From an uncultured bacterium (GTDB lineage Bacteria; Cyanobacteriota; Vampirovibrionia; Gastranaerophilales; Gastranaerophilaceae): a stretch of DNA of 53,568 nucleotides. How positions within the stretch are numbered: position 1 is the stretch's first letter; each line of letters opens with the position of its first letter. The notes under the pieces are model-generated. The model saw only the letters and a program-made list of their open reading frames with translations, was not told where the DNA came from and made no database searches. The stretch lies in the NCBI GenBank assembly GCA_902788345.1, contig CADAJP010000003.1, forward strand, positions 1 through 53,568. Direction: 5' to 3'. This document shows positions 17,817 through 26,001 of this stretch, piece by piece. The position numbers and the translations under genes were made by a program.

Positions 17817-18182
17817 ATGGAAGTAAAATCTGTATCAAATCAATTAAACTTTAGCGGAAATTATTTGTATGATGCTAATTTATCATACACTCAGTTAAAA
17901 AATTTCAGGCGAGCATTGAAGGGTGTTGATATATATAAAAAAGATTATGATTTAAAAATATTTAATGATTTTAGTCAGGATGTGTTATGCAGAGGTGACG
18001 AGCATTTTGTGTGTGTAACGGCTGAAAATAAAAAGAAAAACCGTTCGGTTCAGGTTTTAATGGAGCCGTTTGAGCAAAAAAGGGATAATGAAATAAAGGA
18101 AAAAGTTTTAGAAGTTATCAAAGCTTATGAAGAAAAATATAAAAACGGTTTTTGGAGTAAGGTAAAAAATATATTTCGTTAA
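17817..18182 (+). CDS. Small protein with N-terminal SNQxxFSG signature, 121 aa
   Basis: Not recognised as a known domain. The start MEVKSVSNQLNFSGNYLYDA matches the start of the next protein (MKVQKVSNQNFNG) in pattern V-x-x-V-S-N-Q-x-x-F-x-G. The rest is Lys-rich, ending in an amphipathic WSKVKNIFR tail that resembles the tail of the neighbour (LWRIIRGIKN). GGAG precedes the ATG. Probably co-transcribed with the radical SAM gene upstream. The shared N-terminus may be a targeting or interaction tag; I cannot tell what for. Confidence 0.75.
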   Translation: MEVKSVSNQLNFSGNYLYDANLSYTQLKNFRRALKGVDIYKKDYDLKIFNDFSQDVLCRGDEHFVCVTAENKKKNRSVQVLMEPFEQKRDNEIKEKVLEVIKAYEEKYKNGFWSKVKNIFR

Positions 18183-18202
18183 AAATTTATAAGGGGTATA
18201 AT

Positions 18203-18625
18203 ATGAAAGTACAGAAGGTCTCAAATCAAAATTTTAATGGTCGCATAGTTTTTATAAACAATAGAAATATTGCGGGTAAAACTGAAGAATTAAGTAAAAA
18301 TTTAGCTGCATTATTATCAAAAAATTATCCTGAAATTGAAACTTGGATAGAAAAGAAACCTTATGATTTGTTTGTATCGCGTCCTAAAAATATATCTGAA
18401 TTTTATCAGGTAGATGCTAATGTAAAGTTTGAAAATGTATTAGGCGAAGACAGTACTGTAAAGGGCATCTCGTCTATGGTTTATGAAGGCAGATTGGACA
18501 GATTCCCTACAGCTGCTTATGAAGCTATGACAAGCTTTGAAAAGGCTCCGGCTTATGAAGAATTGGTAAAACCCGAAGGATTTTTCGAAGGACTTTGGAG
18601 AATAATAAGAGGTATAAAAAATTAG
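18203..18625 (+). CDS. Small protein with N-terminal SNQNFNG signature, 140 aa
   Basis: Begins MKVQKVSNQNFNGRIVFINN and is a likely distant paralogue of the 17817 product; both end in a basic amphipathic segment. AAGGGGT precedes the ATG. The middle holds IETWIEKKPYDLFVSRPKN, and the helical C-terminus has YEELVKPEGFFEGLW. No signal peptide or membrane span. Its stop codon overlaps the convergent nrdG stop by 4 nt. The function is unknown. Confidence 0.75.
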   Translation: MKVQKVSNQNFNGRIVFINNRNIAGKTEELSKNLAALLSKNYPEIETWIEKKPYDLFVSRPKNISEFYQVDANVKFENVLGEDSTVKGISSMVYEGRLDRFPTAAYEAMTSFEKAPAYEELVKPEGFFEGLWRIIRGIKN

Positions 18626-19107
18626 ATAAGAACCACTTCACCTTTTTTTAGTGATTCTTTAACATTGATAACTCTTTGGTTAGAACTTCCAACCCAGTGG
18701 ATGTTGTTGTCTTTAAGCTCGTCAATAAATTCACCCTCTGCGATTACATCAATGTCTTCAATGCCTTCAAGATTGTTGATAGCTTCCCACAAATAGCCTG
18801 TGTAAAGCCAAATATTTTTATTTGGAAATTTTTCTCTGTGTTTTTTAATTAGTCTGAAAACTTCACTTCTGTTATTCGGAAATAACGGATCTCCGCCGCT
18901 GAAAGTAATTCCTGAAATGTAAGACTTATCAAGTGCCTCAAAAAGTTCATTTTCAGCTTCTTCGTCAAAAGGGATTCCGCCATTTTCATCCCAAGTTTCA
19001 GGGTTTTGGCAGTTTTTACAGTGGTGATTGCATCCTGCAACCCACAGGACTACTCTTAAACCTTCACCATTCAGCATATCTTCTTTAGTTATATTATGAT
19101 AATTCAT
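18622..19107 (-). CDS. nrdG: Anaerobic ribonucleotide reductase activating protein
   Basis: Radical SAM enzyme that generates the glycyl radical on NrdD. The cluster motif CNHHCKNC (C-x3-C-x2-C) is in the family context LRVVLWVAGCNHHCKNCQNP, and the SAM-binding motif is TFSGGDPLF. The start at 19107 gives 161 aa, normal for NrdG, and AGGAG lies 5 nt before it. An earlier in-frame ATG (19155) would read through the repeat in the nrdD-nrdG gap and was rejected. It sits downstream of nrdD in a two-gene operon under a cobalamin-type riboswitch. Confidence 0.96.
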   Translation of the reverse strand: MNYHNITKEDMLNGEGLRVVLWVAGCNHHCKNCQNPETWDENGGIPFDEEAENELFEALDKSYISGITFSGGDPLFPNNRSEVFRLIKKHREKFPNKNIWLYTGYLWEAINNLEGIEDIDVIAEGEFIDELKDNNIHWVGSSNQRVINVKESLKKGEVVLI

Positions 19108-19115
19108 ATTTCTCC

Positions 19116-19230
19116 TAGTGAATATGAAAATAAACGAATAAGGTAATAAGTTCATTACGATATGTATAAAGACTTAATTATGAATAAAACTTATTTCCCT
19201 ATTCACATATTTCCTTATTGTCTTTTATTT
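19116..19230 (-). repeat. Intercistronic AATAAGTTC repeat, copy B (nrdD-nrdG)
   Basis: Core GGTAATAAGTTCATTAC at 19142-19158; the right arm AAAACTTATTTCCCTATTC begins at 19187. It fills the whole gap between the nrdD stop and nrdG, and ends at the nrdD stop codon. Same orientation relative to transcription as copies A, C and D. Confidence 0.75.
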
Positions 19231-21487
19231 ACATACTAACTCTGTCTTTAATTTCTTCCATTTTGTGATCGGCAAGTCTTGAGTCACCCTTAACTCTTGA
19301 ATATGAAAGGTAGCCGTTCATACGGTCAATTTTAGTTAAATTTTTACTTCCGCATTTTGGACAAACATCCATATTTAATTCTTCGTGACCGCAATCATCA
19401 CAGTATGAAAGTGAAAGATTTACACCTTCATAAAAGCCCATATCCATAGCTCTTAATACGAGTGTCTTAACAGCTTCTGTATTATAATCTAAAGGATATT
19501 TTACATATTGAATTTTACCGCCATTCATCAAATCCCAGAAACGTTTTTCGCAATCTTGTTTTTGAATAGGAGTAATTTTTTCTGAAACATGGCAGTGGAA
19601 ACTGTTTGATACATAAGGTTTATCAGAAACTTTATCTACAACGCCATATTTTTTACGGAATTGTTTTACCTGTAAACCGCAGAGGTTTTCTGCAGGTGTT
19701 CCGTATAAAGCATATAAATAACCGTCTTCTTTTTTGAATTGAGCAACTTTTTTATTTATGTATTCCATTACTTCAATTGCAAATTGACCGTCTTCAACAA
19801 GTGATTTGCCGTTGTGAATTTCCTGCAATTCATTTAATGCTGTAATTCCGAATGAGGCTGTTGCATATTTCATTAAAGGTTTAATCTTATCATGGAAACC
19901 TAAATGTCCGCCATAGAAACCGCCTTCGCAATATGCAAGAGGGTTTACCGATGCTCTCATTTCTCCAAGATAATCGTATGTACGTTTGTGTAAGCCTCTA
20001 ATCATTTCCATGTAGTAATCTAATACTTCATAGAAATCTTTGCCTTCCTGTTTTGCTTTTGCATAAATCATTGGTAAGTGTAAACTTATAGCACCAATGT
20101 TAAAACGACCAACGAAAATTGGTTTATCATCTTCATCTGCAGGTTCAAAACCGCCTCTTTCAAACCAAGGTGATAAAAATGCTCTGCAGCCCATTGGTGA
20201 TACAACTCTGCCGTATTTTTTATACATAGAAGCAACATAACCTTCACCTGTTAAGCTTAACCAGTCCGGATACATAGCCTTTTTAGAACATTCAATGCCG
20301 GCTTCAAAAATGTCATAGTTTACTTTTCCTTCGGCATGTAGGTTTTCGTCATATAAGAATACTATCTTAGGGAATAATACCGGTTTTTTATTTTCCTTTT
20401 TCCCTTGTCCTTCGCGTCTGACATTAAGCATAACAATAGATGCCATTTTTTCAAATTTTTCTGTTCCGAGTCCCATTGTAACGGTTATGAACGGATAATC
20501 GCCACGGGAAGATGCAACTGTGTTGAATTTATATTCCCAGCCCTGGAAACCGTCATGATAGCATTGTTCAACATCTTTTGTTGCAATTTCGTCTGCTTTT
20601 TGTTCATCTAATCCCATTTCAATATATTTGTTATATTGCCTGTCGTATGTTTTTTGTGCATACGGAGCAAGAATTTTATCCACTTCAGGAACTGTAAATC
20701 CGCCATATTGCTGACTTGCAGCTGCCATTACAATATCTCCGATAACATCAAAAACCACTTCGAGTGATTTTGGTTCGTTATACCAGAGATTTCCCATTTC
20801 AAAACCGCCCTTTAGTACATTTGCAACATCAAATAAACAGCAGTTCATTGTGTCGCGTCTTGCATTCATGTCGTGAATGTATATATAACCGTCACGAACA
20901 GCCTGCAATTCAGGAACTGTTAAGAAGAATTTTTTGTATAATTCTTTATTTAACTGGTTAAATATTAACGAACGCTTTGTAGAAACTAAAGCAGAGTCGG
21001 CATTTGAGTTTTCTTTGTCGCCAACGTACATAATTCTTTGTGATTCTTGGTAAACTTTATCAAGCATTGTTACAAAGTCAATTTTGTAATCTCTGTAGTT
21101 TCTGTAGCTTTTCGCGACTTTAGGATTTACATCTTCAAGAGCATTTTCAACTATGCAATGCATTTTTGCAATATCGATTTCTTTGTTATGCTGTGCAAAT
21201 ACACTGTTGTTAACATGCTCGCAAATGCTTTCTATTTCTTTGTCTGACAATTCAACAAGCATTCTTTCCGCAGATTTTTTAATTGCGTTAACAACTTTTT
21301 GAATGTCATATTTTTCAAGCGTTCCGTCTTTTTTAACAATTTTAAGACTGCTCAAATCCATCTTTTTAGAAAGGTTAATAACATTTGATGAATTTGTATT
21401 ATTCATAGACTCAGGTTTGGTTACTCTTACCGCGTAATCTCTCAAACCGCTGAAGTCAATAACTCTCCCATTGCACAAACTATTCAT
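19229..21487 (-). CDS. nrdD: Anaerobic (class III) ribonucleoside-triphosphate reductase
   Basis: Reduces NTPs to dNTPs with an oxygen-sensitive glycyl radical, so growth is probably anaerobic. The 752 aa include an N-terminal ATP-cone (VKKDGTLEKYDIQKVVNAIK, from about residue 53) for allosteric control, the barrel with DYLGEMRASVNPLAYCEGG and GITALNELQEI, and at the C-terminus a zinc site (CDDCGHEELNMDVCPKCG) followed by the glycyl radical segment around RMNGYLSYSRV. The start has AAGGAGA. Upstream lie a cobalamin-type riboswitch and a good promoter. No class I or II reductase is in the window. Confidence 0.96.
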   Translation of the reverse strand: MNSLCNGRVIDFSGLRDYAVRVTKPESMNNTNSSNVINLSKKMDLSSLKIVKKDGTLEKYDIQKVVNAIKKSAERMLVELSDKEIESICEHVNNSVFAQHNKEIDIAKMHCIVENALEDVNPKVAKSYRNYRDYKIDFVTMLDKVYQESQRIMYVGDKENSNADSALVSTKRSLIFNQLNKELYKKFFLTVPELQAVRDGYIYIHDMNARRDTMNCCLFDVANVLKGGFEMGNLWYNEPKSLEVVFDVIGDIVMAAASQQYGGFTVPEVDKILAPYAQKTYDRQYNKYIEMGLDEQKADEIATKDVEQCYHDGFQGWEYKFNTVASSRGDYPFITVTMGLGTEKFEKMASIVMLNVRREGQGKKENKKPVLFPKIVFLYDENLHAEGKVNYDIFEAGIECSKKAMYPDWLSLTGEGYVASMYKKYGRVVSPMGCRAFLSPWFERGGFEPADEDDKPIFVGRFNIGAISLHLPMIYAKAKQEGKDFYEVLDYYMEMIRGLHKRTYDYLGEMRASVNPLAYCEGGFYGGHLGFHDKIKPLMKYATASFGITALNELQEIHNGKSLVEDGQFAIEVMEYINKKVAQFKKEDGYLYALYGTPAENLCGLQVKQFRKKYGVVDKVSDKPYVSNSFHCHVSEKITPIQKQDCEKRFWDLMNGGKIQYVKYPLDYNTEAVKTLVLRAMDMGFYEGVNLSLSYCDDCGHEELNMDVCPKCGSKNLTKIDRMNGYLSYSRVKGDSRLADHKMEEIKDRVSM

Positions 21488-21540
21488 TAAACTGTCTCCT
21501 TCTACTTACAAAGGCAGAAAAATATCTACATCTCCCAAAT

Positions 21541-21633
21541 TTTCCTGTCTCGAGGTGTCTGAAATTTAAGCATTCCGACTATTACGGCTGCGGACCAGTG
21601 AGGGAATTTCACCCATGCTTTCCTTAAATCTCC
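21541..21633 (-). promoter_or_regulatory. Cobalamin-type riboswitch in the nrdDG leader
   Basis: On the minus strand the leader shows AAGGAAAGCAT, GGGTGAAATTCCC (21602-21614, the conserved P4-type GGUGAAAxUCC hairpin), CCGCAGCCGTAATAGTCGG and GAATGC (to 21570), then CTCGAGACAGGAAA (to 21541). AGCAT pairs with ATGCT to close this core, and GAGATTTAAG can pair with CTTAAATTTC outside it. The order agrees with cobalamin riboswitches, in a compact version lacking the long peripheral arms. Known biology: such elements repress B12-independent reductases when B12 is present. About 50 nt then lead to AAGGAGA and the ATG. Confidence 0.7.
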
Positions 21634-21641
21634 TTTCAAAT

Positions 21642-21670
21642 ATTGTACAACATTTTTTATAAAAATTGAA
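21642..21670 (-). promoter_or_regulatory. nrdDG promoter
   Basis: On the minus strand TTCAAT (21665-21670) and TACAAT (21642-21647) are separated by exactly 17 nt, with TG just before the -10. Transcription would start a few bases before the riboswitch. Beyond it, 21671-21795 is AT-rich with a TTGACA on the plus strand at 21721 but no clear partner box. Confidence 0.65.
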
Positions 21671-21795
21671 GAAGTTTTTACAAAATTTAATCCATTCGAT
21701 TGATGCCCTAAATCCAAGTATTGACATGGTTTTGCATGTTATCAAATGTAAACTTTTATTAAATAAAAATCATGAAAAAGCAATTATCAAGTCGA

Positions 21796-21816
21796 TATAT
21801 ATTTTATATATATAAG
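21796..21816 (+). promoter_or_regulatory. 21-bp AT promoter element shared with the 57-aa gene
   Basis: 19 of 21 positions are identical to 16832-16852. It lies 22 nt before the start codon at 21838. Confidence 0.45.
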
Positions 21817-21837
21817 TGAAATAACATGGAGAGTATT

Positions 21838-23190
21838 ATGCCACCAATTGATTTTATGTTTGGGCCAAGATTTCGTGGCGGACAGGTAATTCAACAGAAT
21901 ATAACTATCAAACAACCGGGCGGGTTTTTAGGATTTATGAGCGGTTTGTTTGGCGGTTTAACAGGTTATATGCCGGGAATGTATCCGACAATGCCGTATT
22001 ATTCACCATATTCCTTTGGGAGTATTTTCCCGACAGGGTGCTATTCAAGAGAACAGTTGCAGCTGCAGTATTATACTCAGCAAATGATGTTGCGTCAGCA
22101 GCCTTATATGATGATGCCTCAGGCTCAAATGAGTCCTTATGCATATCTAAATCAACAGCCTCAACAGCAATTGTTGGATGGTGATAAAGCAAATAATTCT
22201 TCAACTGAAATGAAAAATCTTGAAACCTTCTTTAAAGGTAAAGATTATATAATATGTCAGGAAGCTGACGGTAAATATACTGTAGCTGATAAAGACGGTA
22301 AATTCCTTGCTTCCGGTACTTATGCAGAAGTAAGAGATAAATTATTTGAAGTAGCAAAAGCTGAAGCGTCTGAAGAGGTTGAAGGATCATCTGATGCTGA
22401 TTCTGTTGATGGTGATGATTCTGAAGCTGATTTGCGTGAAGAGATTGAAGAAACTGAAAGCGAGGAAGGAGGTACTCGTTCTCAGGGAGTTGCTGCAGGT
22501 TGGTATAAAGCAACAGCTGACAAAAGCAGAGCTATCAAAAATATTGATGTAAATACGGTTTTAAGTGCATCAAAAAAAGAAGGTCAATCTCCTGCCAGAT
22601 TTATTGTAGGTCATAATATATTGACTTCAAAATATTATGGTGCATTAACGAAGAATCAGATAGATACATTGACATACGCTTTAATTATTAACAATCGTGA
22701 TTGTTTCAATGATGATGGAACATTTAAAGAAGGTTTTTCAGTAGAAAAGCTTGCTATTCCTGATTCAAGATGGATTGCTGCAAATGTTATCGGTAATGAA
22801 AAAATGACTCCGGCAGCAGCACAAAAATATGCAAAAACTCATGTAACCAAAAACGGTAATGTTTTATATGATGCCAATTTAATGTCGCAAATGAATTACA
22901 GAGAAACTTTTGCTAAAGGTGTTTATTATAACGATAAAACTAAAACTCACGTATATCGTTTTGCTCAGTTTAAGACTTTTGTAGAAATGCCTGAAGTTAA
23001 AGCAATAGATGCAAAAGGAAACTGGATAGATAAAAGCGGAAAGCATCATACAAAAGCTGAATTAGACAGACTGGCGGAAGAAAGACTTGAAAAAAGAGCC
23101 ACTTCTCAGGGTGCTGATTCCGGCAGTAGTGTAAGTGACGGCAGCGGAAGAGTTGACCAGACAAATTTGTTTGAAGATGATGAAGAATAA
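21838..23190 (+). CDS. Lineage-specific protein with Met/Gln/Tyr-rich N-terminus, 450 aa
   Basis: Not recognised. Residues about 25-115 are rich in Gly, Met, Gln, Tyr and Pro (FLGFMSGLFGGLTGYMPGMY, then repeated QQ and MMM), like a prion-like or structural low-complexity segment with some amphipathic character. Residues 125-180 look like a small beta domain with KYTVADKDGKFLASGTYAEV. An acidic stretch (about 180-215) leads to a helical C-terminal domain (about 220-400) and a polar acidic tail. GGAGAG lies 4 nt before the ATG at 21838; the earlier ATG at 21826 is not preceded by a site. No classical signal peptide. Confidence 0.7.
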   Translation: MPPIDFMFGPRFRGGQVIQQNITIKQPGGFLGFMSGLFGGLTGYMPGMYPTMPYYSPYSFGSIFPTGCYSREQLQLQYYTQQMMLRQQPYMMMPQAQMSPYAYLNQQPQQQLLDGDKANNSSTEMKNLETFFKGKDYIICQEADGKYTVADKDGKFLASGTYAEVRDKLFEVAKAEASEEVEGSSDADSVDGDDSEADLREEIEETESEEGGTRSQGVAAGWYKATADKSRAIKNIDVNTVLSASKKEGQSPARFIVGHNILTSKYYGALTKNQIDTLTYALIINNRDCFNDDGTFKEGFSVEKLAIPDSRWIAANVIGNEKMTPAAAQKYAKTHVTKNGNVLYDANLMSQMNYRETFAKGVYYNDKTKTHVYRFAQFKTFVEMPEVKAIDAKGNWIDKSGKHHTKAELDRLAEERLEKRATSQGADSGSSVSDGSGRVDQTNLFEDDEE

Positions 23191-23195
23191 TTGAG

Positions 23196-23270
23196 TTTAT
23201 TCTTCCTCTGTTTAGCCCATTGAAATGATTTCTTCATTGTACTAAAATGGGTTGAAAGAGGTTGAATAAA
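23196..23270 (+). promoter_or_regulatory. Long imperfect hairpin that buries the adk ribosome-binding site
   Basis: Left arm 23196-23221 and right arm 23246-23270 pair over about 25 bp with few mismatches (TTTATTC with GAATAAA, CCTCT with AGAGG, CCCATT with AATGGG), with a smaller AATGA/TCATT stem inside. The right arm contains the adk Shine-Dalgarno AGAGG (23257-23261) and ends at the A of the ATG. It lacks a T run, so translational control is likelier than termination. Confidence 0.6.
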
Positions 23271-23929
23271 TGAAAAAAGAACTTATTTTTTTAGGGCCGC
23301 CGGCATGCGGTAAAGGTACTCAAACTTCAAAACTTGCACAATATTTTAATTTTCCGCATGTTGATACAGGTTCACTTTTAAGGGCAGAAATTTCTGCTCA
23401 GACTGAAAACGGAAAAATTGCCAAATCATATATTGATAAAGGGCATCTTGTTCCTGTAAATTTGGTGGCATCTATAATAAAAGACAGATTATCTCAGCCG
23501 GATTGTAAAAATGGGTATATTTTAGATGGTTACCCAAGAAGTGTTGAACAGGCTGATATGCTTACTAAAATAAATGAAGAACTTGATAACGGAGAAAAAT
23601 CTGATTTCAGAGCAATTTATTTTGATATTGATACGGAAATATTGATTTCAAGAATAGTTAATCGCCGTTCATGTCCAAAGTGTGGAGAGATATATAATCT
23701 AAAATTCAAGCCTCCGAAAAAAGATAGTTTATGTGATTATTGCGGAACACAATTAACTCAGAGAAAAGATGATAATGAAGAAACGGCAAAGGCGCGTTTT
23801 GATACATATTATTCCGAAACATCGCCGTTAATTGAATATTATAAAAACAAAAATTGCCTGAAAACTATTGATGCTTCGGGTTCAATTGATGAAGTCTGGG
23901 AAAGGTTATTAAAAGTCGTAGAGGATTAA
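23270..23929 (+). CDS. adk: Adenylate kinase
   Basis: Interconverts ATP + AMP and 2 ADP. The 219 aa show the P-loop GPPACGKGT (residues 9-17), the AMP-binding DTGSLLRAEI and LDGYPRSVEQA, and a long LID domain with four zinc-binding cysteines (CPKCG ... CDYCG), the zinc-type long form. The ATG follows AGAGG, which lies in the right arm of a long hairpin. The radical SAM gene starts 3 nt after the stop. Confidence 0.96.
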   Translation: MKKELIFLGPPACGKGTQTSKLAQYFNFPHVDTGSLLRAEISAQTENGKIAKSYIDKGHLVPVNLVASIIKDRLSQPDCKNGYILDGYPRSVEQADMLTKINEELDNGEKSDFRAIYFDIDTEILISRIVNRRSCPKCGEIYNLKFKPPKKDSLCDYCGTQLTQRKDDNEETAKARFDTYYSETSPLIEYYKNKNCLKTIDASGSIDEVWERLLKVVED

Positions 23930-23932
23930 TTA

Positions 23933-24718
23933 ATGGCACAAATGCTTGAAAAAATAGATATTCATTTAACAGATCATTGTAATTTAAACTGCAAAGGCTG
24001 TACTCATTTTTCACCTTTAGCTGAGGATTTTTATCTGAATATAGAAAACTTTAGGTCTGATTTGTCAAGACTTGCAGCGTTGACTGATGCTCAATTGGGG
24101 CAAATATTTTTACTTGGCGGTGAGCCGCTCCTTCACCCTCAACTGACTCAGTTTTTCCCTATTGCAAGAGAATTGTTCCCTAATACTCAAATAATTATTA
24201 TAACAAACGGAATTTTGTTACCTCAACAGCCTGACAGTTTTTGGGAGGCTTGTAAAAAGAGCGATATCAGAATTTGGGTTTCTTTGTATCGTTTAAAAAT
24301 TGATTATGAAACTATTGATGCTAGAGCAAAGCAATTTGGTGTTTTCTGCGGTTATACAGGTACAAAAACAAATGAAGAAAATAAAAAAGACTGGGGCAGC
24401 TGGAAACTTGATTTAGAAGGAAAGCAATATTGGGTTGATTCTTTTTCTCATTGTATGGTCAAAAATTGTGTTACCCTGAAAAAAGGTAAATTATATACCT
24501 GTCCGACAATTGCACATATAGAACATTTTAATAAATATTTTGGTACAAATCTTGAGGTTACTCCTTATGATTATGTTGATATTTACAAAATAAGAAATCA
24601 TGAATCAATATTAAAATCTATGGTTAAGCCTGTGCCGTTTTGCAGATATTGTAAAACAAGAGATTATCAATCTTGCTGTTGGGAGCCTACTAAAAAAGAT
24701 ATTCACGAGTGGGTATAA
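23933..24718 (+). CDS. Radical SAM protein with C-terminal cysteine cluster, 261 aa
   Basis: The radical SAM motif CNLNCKGC (C-x3-C-x2-C, about residue 17) in HLTDHCNLNCKGCTHFSPLA is intact, as is the GGEP motif LLGGEPLLHP. Downstream cysteines HCMVKNC, TCP, CRYC and SCCW (about 180-255) resemble a SPASM/Twitch-type auxiliary cluster. Such enzymes modify peptides, proteins or sugars; the substrate here is unknown. It begins 3 nt after adk, so the two share a transcript. No ribosomal-peptide precursor is evident; two small lineage-specific genes follow behind a separate promoter. Confidence 0.85.
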   Translation: MAQMLEKIDIHLTDHCNLNCKGCTHFSPLAEDFYLNIENFRSDLSRLAALTDAQLGQIFLLGGEPLLHPQLTQFFPIARELFPNTQIIIITNGILLPQQPDSFWEACKKSDIRIWVSLYRLKIDYETIDARAKQFGVFCGYTGTKTNEENKKDWGSWKLDLEGKQYWVDSFSHCMVKNCVTLKKGKLYTCPTIAHIEHFNKYFGTNLEVTPYDYVDIYKIRNHESILKSMVKPVPFCRYCKTRDYQSCCWEPTKKDIHEWV

Positions 24719-24719
24719 C

Positions 24720-24748
24720 TTGACAAACAGATATATTAGAGATATCCT
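24720..24748 (+). promoter_or_regulatory. Promoter of the 24776 gene
   Basis: Consensus TTGACA at 24720-24725 and TATCCT at 24743-24748 with a 17-nt spacer; GGAAGGAG then precedes the ATG. The -35 overlaps the end of the radical SAM gene. Confidence 0.6.
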
Positions 24749-24775
24749 CGTTTTTGACGGAAGGAGTGTTTTAAA

Positions 24776-25342
24776 ATGCCTCATATACATAAAATAGGAA
24801 ATGTAAATTTAATGTGTTGGACCCCATCAGAAGCCGACAGACTACCGAATATACCCATTGGAAAGCATTACAGAATCAATACTAATAATGTTTTATTGAA
24901 AGATAGCAGATTAAATAAATATATCAACGATAGAACAATGGGTGCTTTGGATAACTATGCACATCACGAAGGGTTAAATATTTATATAACTCCATTGGAG
25001 AATGATTTGTTTCATGATGTTGCTGTTTCTGCATATAAAGATCACGATGCAGTTTCAAAGTTCCCTGTCAAAATAAATGATGGCAGACATGCTTTGAGAG
25101 ATTTCCTCAAAGAATTGTATGAAAATATTGCACCAAGACAGAATAAAAAAGAACAAAGCTTTGCAAAACCGACAAATTTGGATAATTTTAAAATGTTTGC
25201 AGCTGAAGTAGTTGATAATGTAAAAAATTTCAGAATAAATCAAATTCGTAAATTTATAGAAAATCATCAAAAAGAAGGCGATGCTTTAAAAGATATTGCC
25301 GATGTTTTTGAAGATGTGCATTATAACGAATTATATAAATAG
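24776..25342 (+). CDS. Hypothetical protein, 188 aa
   Basis: Not recognised. Starts MPHIHKIGNVNLMCWTPSEA after a strong AAGGAG. Residues 55-110 form a possible alpha/beta domain (NYAHHEGLNIYITPLENDLF); the C-terminal third is helical and Lys-rich. No signal peptide or membrane segment. The arrangement of a short N-terminal lead followed by a small domain with I-T-P-L-x-x-D/N resembles the 25406 product (YILPKKNDLEIR), so the two may be related. It has its own promoter. Confidence 0.72.
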   Translation: MPHIHKIGNVNLMCWTPSEADRLPNIPIGKHYRINTNNVLLKDSRLNKYINDRTMGALDNYAHHEGLNIYITPLENDLFHDVAVSAYKDHDAVSKFPVKINDGRHALRDFLKELYENIAPRQNKKEQSFAKPTNLDNFKMFAAEVVDNVKNFRINQIRKFIENHQKEGDALKDIADVFEDVHYNELYK

Positions 25343-25405
25343 TTATAAGTCCTGGCAAAAATTAATTTTATCTGTTTTATTTATACTATAAAAAGGAGAT
25401 ATAGT

Positions 25406-25948
25406 ATGAGAATTAATAGCATTTCAAATATGTCGTTCGGCAGTATTCAGATACAAAAATCAAAAATGGACTGGCAGCAAAGAGGTGCGAGTGAAAGATT
25501 AGCACGAACAATAGAATATACGGATAAATATAATGAATTGACCGAACAGGGCAGTGATATAGATATATACATACTTCCGAAAAAGAATGATTTGGAAATT
25601 CGCTTGATGGATGTGTATAGCGGAAATTTCATAAAGAATAAAAAAGGGAAAATGCTTAATACGGTAATGAATGTATGGATGAATGACGGGTATGAAAAAG
25701 CCACCGATAGAACTTTAAATTTATATGAAAAAGTTGTTGAGGGTAAAATTTCCAGACCTGACGGTGATTTTATCAGTGAGGATTCGGATATGTATAAAAT
25801 TAACCCGAGAAAAGCAAAAAAAGATATATCTCATATTAAAAAGAGTACAAAAGAATTAATGGAAGATTTAGAAATATCTAAAGATGAAGCCAAAGAAATA
25901 GTTTTCGATAGTTACATAAGTACAAATAATGATGTAAGCTTTTTTTAA
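25406..25948 (+). CDS. Hypothetical protein with N-terminal ISNMSFG signature, 180 aa
   Basis: Begins MRINSISNMSFGSIQIQKSK, matching the I/V-S-N-x-x-F-x-G start seen in the 17817 and 18203 products. IDIYILPKKNDLEIRLMDVY (about 50-70) is a beta-rich segment similar in kind to one in the 24776 product and to the YDLKIFND/YDLFVSRP segments of the others. The C-terminus is helical. AAAAAGGAG lies 8 nt before the ATG. Not assigned to a known family; possibly part of a lineage-specific expanded family. The 53-bp gap to the convergent gshB holds no clear terminator. Confidence 0.75.
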   Translation: MRINSISNMSFGSIQIQKSKMDWQQRGASERLARTIEYTDKYNELTEQGSDIDIYILPKKNDLEIRLMDVYSGNFIKNKKGKMLNTVMNVWMNDGYEKATDRTLNLYEKVVEGKISRPDGDFISEDSDMYKINPRKAKKDISHIKKSTKELMEDLEISKDEAKEIVFDSYISTNNDVSFF

Positions 25949-26001
25949 TATGGAAAGCGTATTTTAGCAATATGGCAGACTATAGCCGGTTTGATAAATT
26001 A

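Noticed and set aside
19108..19155. Longer nrdG start at 19155
   Set aside because: The extra 16 codons read through the AATAAGTTC repeat; AGGAG lies correctly before 19107.
21526..21717. 63-codon frame in the nrdD leader (minus strand)
   Set aside because: It covers the promoter and riboswitch, has no ribosome-binding site and no family likeness.
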